From Maribacter antarcticus DSM 21422 (GTDB lineage: Bacteria; Bacteroidota; Bacteroidia; Flavobacteriales; Flavobacteriaceae): a stretch of 64,000 nt of DNA. Made by a program: the position numbers and the translations under genes. The notes under the pieces were generated by a model. That model searched no databases and was not told the DNA's origin. It saw nothing but the letters and a program-made list of their open reading frames with translations. Below, piece after piece: positions 1 through 8,776 of the stretch. The stretch's first letter is position 1; the number at the start of each line of letters is the position of its first letter. The stretch is taken from positions 62,001 to 126,000 of the forward strand of contig NZ_JHZC01000011.1 of assembly GCF_000621125.1 (NCBI RefSeq), given 5' to 3'.

Positions 1-437
1 TTACCTCTCCAAAACCAGGACAATTGGAACTACTGGAAACAGATCCAGGAGCAGTGCGCGCCAATGCCTATGATTTGGTACTGAACGGTAATGAAATAGG
101 CGGAGGTTCTATTCGTATTCACGATAAAGAAACTCAGGCTACCATGTTCAAACATTTAGGCTTTACGCCCGAAGAAGCAAAAGCACAATTCGGCTTTCTG
201 ATGGATGCCTTCCAATACGGCGCGCCACCGCACGGTGGAATTGCTTTTGGTTTAGATAGATTAGTTGCTATTTTGGGCGGACAGGAAACCATACGTGACT
301 TTATTGCCTTCCCTAAAAATAACAGCGGACGTGATGTCATGATTGATGCTCCTGCTGCAATTGATGATGCGCAATTAAAAGAATTGAGTTTGAAATTAGA
401 TATAAAAAAACATGAGCCAAGGACTCTAGACCAATAG
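1..437 (+). CDS. aspS: Aspartyl-tRNA synthetase, C-terminal part (5' partial)
   Basis: The reading frame is open from the left edge (codons from base 3) to the TAG at 435-437, giving about 144 residues of the C-terminus. It charges tRNA-Asp with aspartate in the cytoplasm. The visible part shows the class II synthetase core typical of bacterial AspRS: the [15 protein letters not shown] and [10 protein letters not shown] segments, the [18 protein letters not shown] stretch and class II motif 3 (GIAFGLDRL), followed by the [12 protein letters not shown] tail. The N-terminal anticodon-binding OB fold and motifs 1 and 2 lie outside the window. A TTG at 24-26 could be taken for a start but is internal, because family similarity continues upstream of it. 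Confidence 0.97.
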   Translation, partial: TSPKPGQLELLETDPGAVRANAYDLVLNGNEIGGGSIRIHDKETQATMFKHLGFTPEEAKAQFGFLMDAFQYGAPPHGGIAFGLDRLVAILGGQETIRDFIAFPKNNSGRDVMIDAPAAIDDAQLKELSLKLDIKKHEPRTLDQ

Positions 438-653
438 AATCAATCATAAAGATATTTTATTGAATGCACTAGGGTGGATGGAAAGTTTCAAATTCAAGCT
501 TTAAGCGCAAGGTTTCCCTCCTAGTAAGGCGATGCTGCGTTAGCAGTAGGCGAGCCAATGGAATGGCAAATGAGGGGTCCTTTTTGGTTTTAAAAACTGT
601 TAGAAATCTGTGAGATGTTCACCACAAAACAACAAATTAACTATTTTTAAAAC

Positions 654-1304
654 ATGAAATTACTACTACTGGGCGCAACAGGTAGAACTGGCAAACACGT
701 TTTAAACTATGCTTTAGAAAAAGGCTATCACGTATCTTGTCTTGCGCGAAAACCGGAACGGTTGCCAACTCACCATAACCTATCAGTTTTTGAAGGAAAC
801 CCAACCAATTCTGTCGATTTACAAAAAGCAATGGAAGGGTGCAAAGCAGTTGTCAGCGTATTGAATATTTCTAGAATTTCAGATTTTCCTTGGGCCAACC
901 TTAGAACACCAAAAACTTTTCTTTCGGACTCCATGGCTAACCTTATAGCTCTTGCAGAGAAAAACACTATTAACAAATTCGTGCTTTGCTCCGCTTGGGG
1001 GGTGCGAGAAACAAGAAACGATATTCCCTTTTGGTTCCGATGGACGATTAAATACAGCAACATAAAATATGCCTATTTAGACCATGAAAAGCAAGAGGAA
1101 CTGCTAAGGAAATCGAATATAAATCACACTATTGTGCGGCCTGTTGGCTTAACCAACTTCAATAAAAAAATAGATATCTTGGAGAGTAAGAACAATGAAC
1201 CCAAACCCCAATTATTTATTTCTAGAAAAGCAGTTGCGACGTTTCTGGTGGGTTGTTTGGACAGCGAAACCAAAAGAAAAATAGTTACTATTTCGAATTC
1301 ATAA
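654..1304 (+). CDS. NAD(P)-binding Rossmann-fold oxidoreductase (NmrA/SDR_a5-like)
   Basis: A 216-residue protein opening with a beta strand and the dinucleotide-binding loop GATGRTG at residues 8-14, followed by LARKPERL, where the second-strand arginines suggest NADPH preference. Residues around 107-115 (KFVLCSAWG) resemble the SSxG strand of atypical SDRs, and IVRPVGLTN near 160 is the usual substrate-side loop of the NAD(P)H-binding family (PF13460-like). The family includes flavin reductases and quinone/NADPH sensors, and the substrate cannot be told from sequence. It stands alone after aspS with a 216-bp gap and is not in an evident operon. The ATG at 654 is preceded by an A-rich leader. 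Confidence 0.8.
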   Translation: MKLLLLGATGRTGKHVLNYALEKGYHVSCLARKPERLPTHHNLSVFEGNPTNSVDLQKAMEGCKAVVSVLNISRISDFPWANLRTPKTFLSDSMANLIALAEKNTINKFVLCSAWGVRETRNDIPFWFRWTIKYSNIKYAYLDHEKQEELLRKSNINHTIVRPVGLTNFNKKIDILESKNNEPKPQLFISRKAVATFLVGCLDSETKRKIVTISNS

Positions 1305-1340
1305 TTAAGAAAAAATTAAAATTCACTTATTCTTAAAGAG

Positions 1341-1882
1341 ATGAAAAAATGGGTTAAAATTTTACTTTTACGCTGTTAAATATCGGGCTATTACTAGGTG
1401 GCCTCTATTTTTATTCTTGGTATATGTATAACAAAAGATATGTTCCCTCACAAGATAGATACAGGGAATGTATCGCTTATATAAATGCAGACACCTCACT
1501 ACTATCCGAAGGGTTTCAAACATGTGGCGACTATATCTTTGATTATTACAACCCTGAGCGACCTACATAGAATACTGGCTAAAATAGACTCCGAAAGTAT
1601 ATCCTTTATCATTATAAAAACAATGGGTATATCGATTCTGGATATTTAAATATCCGTTTTGTAATTAATTGTAAAGAAGAAACAGGCAGATATATTATTC
1701 ATGGAAATGATTTAAACCTAATACCAAAAAAATTCGACCACAAATTAAAGGAACAACTTTATAAGCTCACCTCGTCATTAGAAAAATAGAATCCTAATGT
1801 TATACGTGGCAACAAGGTTAATTGCTATATGTACCTATTATACAGCATTGAAAATAGAGAGATCACAGAAACTATTCCTTAG
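1341..1882 (+). pseudogene. Decayed gene for a small membrane-anchored TonB-like protein
   Basis: Joining three frames gives one plausible protein. It starts MKKWVK at 1341 (frame a), shifts at about 1358 into a frame encoding a membrane anchor (TLLNIGLLLGGLYFYSWYMY) and a Cys-containing segment up to a TAG at 1568, shifts at about 1557 to read LHRILAKIDSESISF, and shifts again near 1618 into NNGYIDSGYLNIRFVINC. That frame is interrupted by a TAG at 1787-1789, where related proteins would carry Trp, and then continues NPNVIRGNKVNCYMYLLY to a stop at 1880-1882. The strings NIRFVINC and GRYIIHGND resemble the C-terminal domain of small flavobacterial energy-transducer-like proteins. At least three frameshifts and one nonsense codon make it non-functional. 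Sequencing error alone would not explain the nonsense codon. Confidence 0.6.
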
Positions 1883-2658
1883 CCTAGTCCTATTTTCACT
1901 ATTATTTTCCTGTAAAACAAAAGACGAAAAAATAGGGACAGCGATGGAATTTGGCAAACGCGCAAATTACCAAGGCACCCCTATGCATGAAAGCATTCGC
2001 CCACATACTTGAGATAGATTCCACTAATGCTGATGCCTACAGAGAAGTATCCATTCCCTATTTAAAAAGAGGTATTCCACATGAATGGGAAAAATGGATG
2101 AAGGGAGCTCTTCAGTATGACGCTATTAAATGGCAGCCTTATCGCGGTTATAATTACCTCTGGTTCTACCGAGATTACCAAAGGGCTATTGCTGATTTTA
2201 ATGCTTCCGACACCTTAACGCCATATTTGGAGTATCCCCAAGGCCATAGCGTCGATTTTTGGCGGGGCATCGCCTACTTAGGTTTGAAGGACTATGAAAA
2301 TTCTATCGTTTACTGGGACAAACCCATTACTAAGGAAACCAAAGATACTGGAGAAGATTGGGTAGAACTGGAAGCGTTTTTACATAGGGGAATTGCCCAC
2401 TTCGAATGGGGCAACGCAGAAAAGGCGATAGAAAATTTCGACAAAGCCATCCATTACTTTAAACAAAACGCGGACAGAAAATATTACAAGGCTTTGATTT
2501 TAAAAAATCAAGGGAAAAATTAGGAGGCAGTGACTCTAGTAGAAGCGGCTATCCTAGATTTCAATGCTGGATTTTATAACCATAGTGCTTATGTGGAAAC
2601 ACTGCGCCAGACTTATTGGGAAGATTTAGAAGAACTGAAAGATTCTTTAACGAAATAG
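1848..2658 (+). pseudogene. Decayed TPR lipoprotein gene
   Basis: A lipoprotein signal (KLFLSLVLFSLLFSC, lipobox LLFSC) is encoded in one frame at about 1866-1910, and that frame dies at 2012. The body resumes in another frame from about 1985 (ILEIDSTNADAYREVS) with tetratricopeptide-type helices, for example YNYLWFYRDYQRAIADFNAS and GIAHFEWGNAEKAIENFDKA. A TAG at 2521-2523 interrupts it, yet the same frame continues with EAVTLVEAAILDFNAGFY and ends at 2656-2658. No good ATG precedes the signal peptide. It overlaps the 3' end of the preceding broken gene, so the two were probably translationally coupled before both decayed. An ORF of 190 codons at 1951-2523 survives and could be miscalled as intact. 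Confidence 0.65.
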
Positions 2659-2717
2659 TCTAAGAAATCGAGTAATGACCCCTAATTTTAATACTTTTAA
2701 TCTAGCAAAAACGGTTC

Positions 2718-4502
2718 ATGCCCACCCAACAACAGAAACGCTTTACCAAATTCATAAAATGGCGGTATAAAAATATCTCCAATAAGACCTTTACGCATAT
2801 TATGGCCGTGGTCGTGGGTTTACTTGCGGGTCTAGCAGCCGTAACATTAAAGAACCTTACCTATTTTATAGAATCGTCCTTGGAGGGTGGTATTAACATT
2901 TCAGGCAACGAACTTTACTTTATACTTCCCATTATCGGACTAACTTTAGTCTACCTCTACGTGAAATTCATTCATAAGGAGAAACTTGAGCATGCAATTT
3001 CTTCTATTTTGTTTGCCCTATCCAAAAAGAAAGGCATTATCAAAATGAAAAAAATATACACACCACTCATTACCGCACCCTTAACGGTAGGTTTTGGAGG
3101 TTCTGTTGGTCTGTTAGGTCCTGCCGTGGCTTCTGGATCTGCTATAAGTTCTAATTTAGGACAGTTGCTCCATATCAATACAAAGACACGTAACCTTTTG
3201 ATTGCCTGCGCTTCGGCGGGGGCTATTTCCTCTATCTTTCAAGCTCCTATTGCTGCAATTATATTTGCTGTGGAAGTATTTAGTATGGATTTTACTATGC
3301 TTTCTATGCTCCCGTTATTATTGGCATCCATATCCGGTGTGCTTACCTCGTATTTCTTTTTGGGCAACGAAGTACTTTTTAATTTTTCGCTGGCCGACAA
3401 CTTTGAAATAAAGGATACACTTTTCTACGTAATCCTCGGTGTTGGTACTGCCGTAGCATCGGTCTACTTTACCAAAATGTATTTTGGTATCCTTAAATTA
3501 TTTGAGCCTTTAAAAAGTCCAAAGTACCGTTTGTTGGTCGGGGGAATCGCTATCGGCATTATGCTCTATTTTATTCCGCCACTCTACGGGGAAGGTTTTG
3601 GGTTCATTAATAACTTATTAAAAGGAGACCATATTACGGCCTTGGGAAGTAACCCTTTTGATGCCTATATGAATAATATCTGGGTGGTCATTGCGCTACT
3701 TTTTGGACTAACGATATTCAAGGCCGTAGCGATGACCACTACCTTTGCCGCCGGGGGTGCAGGCGGAATTTTTATCCCAACTATGGTTATGGGAAGCGCA
3801 TTAGGAAATGTGGTAGCGAAGGTAATCAATAATCTAGGATTGGGTTTTGCAGTTTCCGAAAGTAATTTTACATTGATAGGTATGGCAGGACTCATAGCAG
3901 GAGTGCTCCACGCGCCGCTTACCTCCATATTCCTTATTGCAGAAATTACGGGCGGCTATGAACTTTTTGTGCCGCTGATGATTACTGCTGCTATCTCCTA
4001 CCTGATCACAAAGAACACCCTAGACCATACTATCTACACGCGTGAACTGGCAGAACAAGGTGCCTTGTTAACACACGATAAAGACAAAAATGTACTGACC
4101 ATTATGCAATTGGACGACGTTATTGAGCGGGATTTTAAGAGCATAACCCCAAATATGACCCTTGGGGAAATGTTGCACCAGTCGGTTTCTAAGTCTACGC
4201 GCAACCTATACCCCGTGGTGAACGAAGAGATACTTGTAGGCATTGTACTCTTGGACGATATTAGAGAGTTTATGTTCGATACTGCCTTATACGAAACCAC
4301 TACCGTAGCTACCTTTATGCACCAGCCGCCAGACGTTATTTTTTATGGAGAAGACACTATGGAGCACGTAATGGCAAAATTTCAAAAAAGTGGTGCTTGG
4401 AATTTACCCGTGATTAAAAAGGGATGCTATTTAGGCTTTGTTTCTAAGTCAAAACTACTAACAGCCTACCGCAGGGAACTCATTAATTTTACAGGAAACT
4501 GA
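2718..4502 (+). CDS. ClC-family chloride channel with C-terminal CBS pair
   Basis: A 594-residue membrane protein with about ten hydrophobic helices between residues 28 and 440, followed by two CBS motifs (about 460-585) that normally bind adenine nucleotides. ClC signatures are visible: GSVGLLGP at 128-135 in the position of the GREGP filter loop, AGAISSIFQAPIAA at about 167-180, and AAGGAGGIFIPTMVMG for the second filter segment. The gating glutamate of ClC exchangers is replaced by Leu in GLLGP, which favours passive channel behaviour or altered coupling. ClC proteins move chloride (some fluoride) across the inner membrane. No partner gene is adjacent, and the upstream locus is decayed. 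Confidence 0.92.
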   Translation: MPTQQQKRFTKFIKWRYKNISNKTFTHIMAVVVGLLAGLAAVTLKNLTYFIESSLEGGINISGNELYFILPIIGLTLVYLYVKFIHKEKLEHAISSILFALSKKKGIIKMKKIYTPLITAPLTVGFGGSVGLLGPAVASGSAISSNLGQLLHINTKTRNLLIACASAGAISSIFQAPIAAIIFAVEVFSMDFTMLSMLPLLLASISGVLTSYFFLGNEVLFNFSLADNFEIKDTLFYVILGVGTAVASVYFTKMYFGILKLFEPLKSPKYRLLVGGIAIGIMLYFIPPLYGEGFGFINNLLKGDHITALGSNPFDAYMNNIWVVIALLFGLTIFKAVAMTTTFAAGGAGGIFIPTMVMGSALGNVVAKVINNLGLGFAVSESNFTLIGMAGLIAGVLHAPLTSIFLIAEITGGYELFVPLMITAAISYLITKNTLDHTIYTRELAEQGALLTHDKDKNVLTIMQLDDVIERDFKSITPNMTLGEMLHQSVSKSTRNLYPVVNEEILVGIVLLDDIREFMFDTALYETTTVATFMHQPPDVIFYGEDTMEHVMAKFQKSGAWNLPVIKKGCYLGFVSKSKLLTAYRRELINFTGN

Positions 4503-4574
4503 TTGCTTTGTACTTTCCGATAATACATTTCACTTTAAGTTCAAAAATAAGCTTGTAGAAATTTACAGCGCTAT

Positions 4575-4604
4575 TTTGAGATCATCCTAGTTTAACTAAC
4601 TTTG
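4575..4604 (+). promoter_or_regulatory. Bacteroidota-type promoter, possibly leaderless
   Basis: TAACTTTG at 4597-4604 is an exact TAnnTTTG -7 box, with TTTG at 4575-4578 as the -33 box and an 18-nt spacer. The predicted start is within 1-2 nt of the ATG at 4609, so the mRNA for the small membrane protein may have no leader. Confidence 0.6.
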
Positions 4605-4608
4605 TACT

Positions 4609-4866
4609 ATGAAATTGAAACATATCACCACTTTAATTGTCATTACCTGCTTAGGAGCCATCATCTACGGCTATACCTTAAACAATGAAGAAAACGGAAC
4701 TGCAGAAAAATTCATAGGCTCAGGAACCTTAGGTATATTTTTAGTGGCTATGCCTCTTTTTCTGTATAAAGAAAGTAAAACCAGGAAATGGAACGACTAC
4801 ATGCTGAACGATGAAAATGTGAGAAAAATGCAGGGAAGACCACCAAAAGACAGTGATAATGTGTGA
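4609..4866 (+). CDS. Small membrane protein, unknown function
   Basis: An 85-residue protein with two predicted membrane segments (residues 6-24 and about 38-54) joined by a short polar loop (NNEENGTAEKF), ending in a charged cytoplasmic-looking tail that contains NDENVRKMQGRPPKDSD. The architecture is like many uncharacterised small flavobacterial membrane proteins, and I recognise no functional motif. A strong -7 element lies 5 nt upstream, so it is probably expressed from its own, possibly leaderless, promoter. It sits between the chloride channel and a cold-shock gene, all on the plus strand, but the gaps are too large to argue for one operon. Confidence 0.75.
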   Translation: MKLKHITTLIVITCLGAIIYGYTLNNEENGTAEKFIGSGTLGIFLVAMPLFLYKESKTRKWNDYMLNDENVRKMQGRPPKDSDNV

Positions 4867-4950
4867 GTCATGAATTTAAAAATCTAATTTTTCAATTAAT
4901 CGTATTAAAAAAAATATGCTTTAGGATTGTAATCATTACATCCTAATAAC

Positions 4951-5139
4951 ATGGCTGGAACGGTTAAATTTTATATTGAGTCCAAAGGGTATGGCTTCAT
5001 TACCAATGATGAGACGGACAAAGATATTTTTGTCCATGCCACCCTACATGGAAAAGAAATTAGAGAAGGAGACAAAGCAGAGTACGCTGAAGAAGAAGGC
5101 AAGAAAGAGATTGTGGCAGGCCAGATTCAAGCGGTATAA
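4951..5139 (+). CDS. Cold-shock domain protein (CspA family)
   Basis: A 62-residue single cold-shock domain. RNP1 appears as KGYGFI (residues 12-17) and RNP2 as DIFVHA (about 25-30), the two motifs that carry the aromatic RNA-binding surface. It starts MAGTVKFY, the usual first strand. The family binds single-stranded RNA or DNA and melts structure in mRNA, as a cold-shock or constitutive chaperone. It is slightly shorter than the usual 63-70 residues and lacks the extra C-terminal extension seen in some Bacteroidota homologues. An overlapping alternative frame at 4976-5161 is a shadow. It converges with tadA. Confidence 0.93.
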   Translation: MAGTVKFYIESKGYGFITNDETDKDIFVHATLHGKEIREGDKAEYAEEEGKKEIVAGQIQAV

Positions 5140-5299
5140 TTTCAAGTATTACCTTTTTTAAAAAGCACGTAAGATAGTCGTTGCTTGGAACATAGCGATG
5201 TGTTATTTTGAAGCAATAAATTAATTTTCCGCTGCATTAAAATTGAGTGGTGTTTACTACTAACTTCACTATTTTTTTAAATAACTAATTCAAAAAAAT

Positions 5300-5746
5300 C
5301 TATCCCTTCCTCTTTTTCTGAAAAAATCGTTTCAATAGATTAGCCGCTTCATTCTCCAAAATACCGCCACTTACTTTAGTTTTGGGATGTAGCTTGGTAC
5401 CCAAAACCCTATACCCCCGTTTTGAGTCACTGGCCGCAAATACTATTTTATCTATCTGACTCCAATACAAGGCACCTGCACACATTTGGCAAGGTTCCAA
5501 GGTAACGTACAGGGTACAACCCTTTAGGTATTTTCCTCCCAAAAAATTAGCTGCTGCCGTAATGGCCTGCATCTCTGCATGTGCCGTAACATCATTTAAT
5601 TGTTCCGTGAGGTTATGTGCTCTAGCAATTATCCTGTCTTGAACTACTATTACGGCACCTACTGGAATCTCACCTCGCTCAAAAGCATACTCTGCCTCCT
5701 GAAGGGCCTTTTTCATGAAATACGTGTCATCGTAGGTGAGTACCAT
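5300..5746 (-). CDS. tadA: tRNA-specific adenosine deaminase
   Basis: A 148-residue cytidine-deaminase-fold enzyme that should convert adenosine 34 of tRNA-Arg(ACG) to inosine. The zinc site is complete: HAE at 56-58 supplies a ligand and the proton-shuttling Glu, and PCQMC at 85-89 supplies the two Cys ligands. IPVGAVIV near 27-34 and SDSKRGYRVLG (about 105-115) match TadA rather than CDA or guanine deaminase. The start could be the MVLTYDD at 5746 or the internal Met 11; the longer form is kept because homologues have a short acidic N-terminal lead. It is divergent from dxs with 130 bp between them. Confidence 0.92.
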   Translation of the reverse strand: MVLTYDDTYFMKKALQEAEYAFERGEIPVGAVIVVQDRIIARAHNLTEQLNDVTAHAEMQAITAAANFLGGKYLKGCTLYVTLEPCQMCAGALYWSQIDKIVFAASDSKRGYRVLGTKLHPKTKVSGGILENEAANLLKRFFQKKRKG

Positions 5747-5876
5747 AATAATCTATTTGGCTGCAATAGTACTGAATTTTGATACTGGACACAATAGCAA
5801 TTAAAACGAAAACTAAGTTTCCTAACAATAATTCTACGCGCCAAAACACTAAAAACCGTAGCTTTACAATTCCAAA

Positions 5877-7652
5877 ATGGCCAACTTGAAAACTATTCTA
5901 GATACCATAACCTCCCCTCAGCAATTGCGTAAACTGCAGTTGGCCGATTTACATCTGCTTGCATCAGAGCTTAGGGAGTTTATCATTGATGTTGTTTCTT
6001 CCAAAGAAGGGCACTTGGGAGCTAGTTTAGGCGTGGTAGAACTCACTATTGCATTACATTATGTGTTAAATACACCTGAAGACCGACTTATATGGGATGT
6101 GGGCCACCAGGCATATGGACATAAGATATTGACAGGCCGAAAGGACATTTTTGAAACCAACAGACAACTCGATGGCTTAAGTGGTTTTCCAAAGCGGGAA
6201 GAAAGTGAATATGATACCTTCGGAACAGGGCATAGTTCTACCTCTATCTCCGCTATCCTAGGTATGGCGATTGCTTCTAAATTAAAAGGAGATACAAAAA
6301 GGCAACACGTAGCAGTAATAGGAGATGCTTCCATCGCCAGTGGAATGGCTTTTGAAGGACTCAACCATGCTGGAGTAACCGATGCTAATCTCCTTATAAT
6401 TCTTAATGACAATGCCATTGGTATTGACCCTAGCGTAGGTGCGCTAAAAAGATACCTAACCAACGTTAAAAAGGGAACAGCCAAGGATGAAAATATTTTT
6501 GAATGTCTGAACCTAGCCTATTCTGGACCAATAGACGGTCATAATCTAGAAGGTTTAGTTGCCGAGTTGCAGCGATTGAAATCGGTTCCTGGCCCTAAAT
6601 TACTTCATATCATCACGACCAAAGGCAAGGGTCTTAAAAAAGCAGAGGAAAATCAAGTGGTGTATCATGCGCCTGGTAAATTCGATAAAATAACAGGAGA
6701 ACTTCATAAAAAATTAACGAAAGCTCAACCCCCTAAATTTCAAGATGTTTTTGGTAAGACGATTGTTGACCTTGCAACTAGAAATGAAAAAATTATTGGC
6801 ATTACTCCGGCCATGCCCACCGGAAGTTCTTTAGGTTATATGATGGAGATTTTTCCAGATCGTGCATTTGATGTGGGTATAGCCGAGCAGCACGCCGTAA
6901 CATTAGCTGCTGGTATGGCAACAGAGGGAATGATTCCTTTTTGCAACATCTACTCCACGTTTTTGCAACGTGCCTATGATCAAGTCATTCATGATGTGGC
7001 GCTTCAAAACTTGCCAGTGATTTTTTGTTTAGATCGCGCGGGGCTTGTAGGAGAAGACGGACCAACCCATCATGGTGTTTTTGACATCGCCTATTTACGC
7101 TGTATTCCCAACCTTATTATTTTCGCTCCGTTAAACGAAATTCAACTACGTAATATCATGTACACCGCGCAGCTTGGACTAGACCAACCCATTGCAATAC
7201 GATACCCTAGAGGAAGAGGTGTTTTGTTAGATTGGGAAAAACCATACACCAACTTGGAACTTGGCATGTCTTTTGAGCTCAAGAAAGGTACAAAAATAGC
7301 CGTGCTGAGTTCGGGACCTATAGGAAATATGATTTCAGAAATTATTGACGAAGTTGAGGAGAGTACCTGCATTGGGCACTATGATTTTCCGTTTATAAAA
7401 CCGTTAGACAAACGCGAGCTGAAGCGTATTTTTAAAAGCTACGAGCATATAATTACCATAGAGGATAGTTGTATAACGGGGGGGTTTGGAAGTGCCGTTC
7501 TTGAATTTGCAAACTCAGAAGGCATAAATACCAATTGTAAGATATTTGGTATTCCAGACGCGTTTATCCCACACGGTTCTGTGGAAGATCTGCACAAAAT
7601 AGCAGGTCTGGACAAGAGTACCGTGAAATCATATATAGAAAAAGTTTTATGA
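5877..7652 (+). CDS. dxs: 1-deoxy-D-xylulose-5-phosphate synthase
   Basis: A 591-residue thiamine-diphosphate enzyme condensing pyruvate with glyceraldehyde 3-phosphate, the first step of the MEP isoprenoid pathway. The order of segments fits the family: SSKEGHLGASLGVVELT near 41-57, VWDVGHQAYGHKIL-type helix near 73-85, the TPP/Mg motif beginning GDASIASGMAFEG at 149 and ending with ILNDN near 175, the transketolase Pyr domain with GIAEQHAVTLAAGMA, and DRAGLVGEDGPTHHGVFD. The motif reads GDA rather than the textbook GDG. At 591 residues it is slightly shorter than the usual ~620-640. It overlaps the next gene by 4 bp (ATGA), so the pair is translationally coupled. Confidence 0.96.
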   Translation: MANLKTILDTITSPQQLRKLQLADLHLLASELREFIIDVVSSKEGHLGASLGVVELTIALHYVLNTPEDRLIWDVGHQAYGHKILTGRKDIFETNRQLDGLSGFPKREESEYDTFGTGHSSTSISAILGMAIASKLKGDTKRQHVAVIGDASIASGMAFEGLNHAGVTDANLLIILNDNAIGIDPSVGALKRYLTNVKKGTAKDENIFECLNLAYSGPIDGHNLEGLVAELQRLKSVPGPKLLHIITTKGKGLKKAEENQVVYHAPGKFDKITGELHKKLTKAQPPKFQDVFGKTIVDLATRNEKIIGITPAMPTGSSLGYMMEIFPDRAFDVGIAEQHAVTLAAGMATEGMIPFCNIYSTFLQRAYDQVIHDVALQNLPVIFCLDRAGLVGEDGPTHHGVFDIAYLRCIPNLIIFAPLNEIQLRNIMYTAQLGLDQPIAIRYPRGRGVLLDWEKPYTNLELGMSFELKKGTKIAVLSSGPIGNMISEIIDEVEESTCIGHYDFPFIKPLDKRELKRIFKSYEHIITIEDSCITGGFGSAVLEFANSEGINTNCKIFGIPDAFIPHGSVEDLHKIAGLDKSTVKSYIEKVL

Positions 7653-8776
7653 GGATAACGCTTACCTATCAAACGCTTGTTTTAAGCCTTACCTTACTGT
7701 TGGTGTCGTCTCTAGTTTTGGGACAAGATTCTATCCCAAGGCCCATTGTTAGAGACACTATAGTTCTAGATACTACGGTGATAGATACCATTGTAATTAG
7801 GAAGACACTGAACAGAATAAAACATATACCTAGGGGAGTAAATCTTACCAACCCTGTTATATCCTTTAAAAAAACAAAACCCTTAAAGGATAAATATAAT
7901 AGATTTAGAGTTCCTTCTTTTTGGGCCAAGGAAAACACATTAGGCATAAACGTAAGCGAAGCTGCATTCGTAAATTGGAATGCTGGTGGTAACAATGCCA
8001 TTAGTGGACTAGGTTTCCTGAATTTTGTGCGTAACTATAAATTCAGGTATTTTAATTGGGATAACAATCTGGATCTTAGATATGGTTTAAATGCTCAAGA
8101 AGGACGACAATTACGTAAAACCGAAGATGTTATTAGATTAAATTCCAACTTAGGTTACCGGAGGGATACGATAAGCAACTGGTACTATTCAGTGCAACTC
8201 AATTTTAATACCCAATTTTCTAACGGGTACAAATATCCAGACCGAGAAACACCTATATCTCGTTTTATGGCTCCTGGATATTTCTTCCTTGGTGCAGGAA
8301 CATCATACATTAGCCAAAATCAAAAATTTAACCTGTATTTATCACCTCTTACTCAAAAATCTACTTTTGTTCTAGATCAACGTTTGGCAGACAGAGGTGC
8401 CTTTGGTGTAAAAGCAGCGCAACGGGATACCAATGGTACTATTATCCAAGAAGGAAAAAATCATTTTGTGGAACTGGGTTTTCTTATTACCAACAATTTT
8501 GAATGGGAAGCGGCTAAAAACGTCAATATAAAAAGTAGGCTAAACCTCTATACAGATTATTTGGTGAGCTTTGGAAATATTGATGTAGACTGGGAACTCA
8601 ACGTACGACTGCGTGTAAATAAACACATCCTCACCAATATTGGCACTCATGTTATATTTGATGATGATATCCTGTTTGACGAGGTAAAGGATGCCAATGG
8701 CATTGTTACTGAACCAGGGGTTCCTAAAATTCAGTTTAAACAGGTGTTGGGTATTGGCGTAGCCTATGATTTTTAA
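7649..8776 (+). CDS. DUF3078 family outer-membrane-type protein
   Basis: A 375-residue protein with an N-terminal signal peptide (hydrophobic stretch to about residue 25, ending VLGQD). After a Thr/Ile-rich linker the sequence becomes alternating aromatic/polar strands, such as NNLDLRYGLNAQEGRQLRKTEDVIRLNS, written here in part as NNLDLRYGLN, typical of the DUF3078 beta-rich family found beside dxs in Flavobacteriia. The VNWNAGGNNAISG segment near residue 107 is the family landmark. The terminal VLGIGVAYDF, ending in Phe, is consistent with an outer-membrane barrel strand. The function is unknown. It starts inside the dxs stop and its last 4 bp overlap the end of convergent dgt. Confidence 0.85.
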   Translation: MRITLTYQTLVLSLTLLLVSSLVLGQDSIPRPIVRDTIVLDTTVIDTIVIRKTLNRIKHIPRGVNLTNPVISFKKTKPLKDKYNRFRVPSFWAKENTLGINVSEAAFVNWNAGGNNAISGLGFLNFVRNYKFRYFNWDNNLDLRYGLNAQEGRQLRKTEDVIRLNSNLGYRRDTISNWYYSVQLNFNTQFSNGYKYPDRETPISRFMAPGYFFLGAGTSYISQNQKFNLYLSPLTQKSTFVLDQRLADRGAFGVKAAQRDTNGTIIQEGKNHFVELGFLITNNFEWEAAKNVNIKSRLNLYTDYLVSFGNIDVDWELNVRLRVNKHILTNIGTHVIFDDDILFDEVKDANGIVTEPGVPKIQFKQVLGIGVAYDF

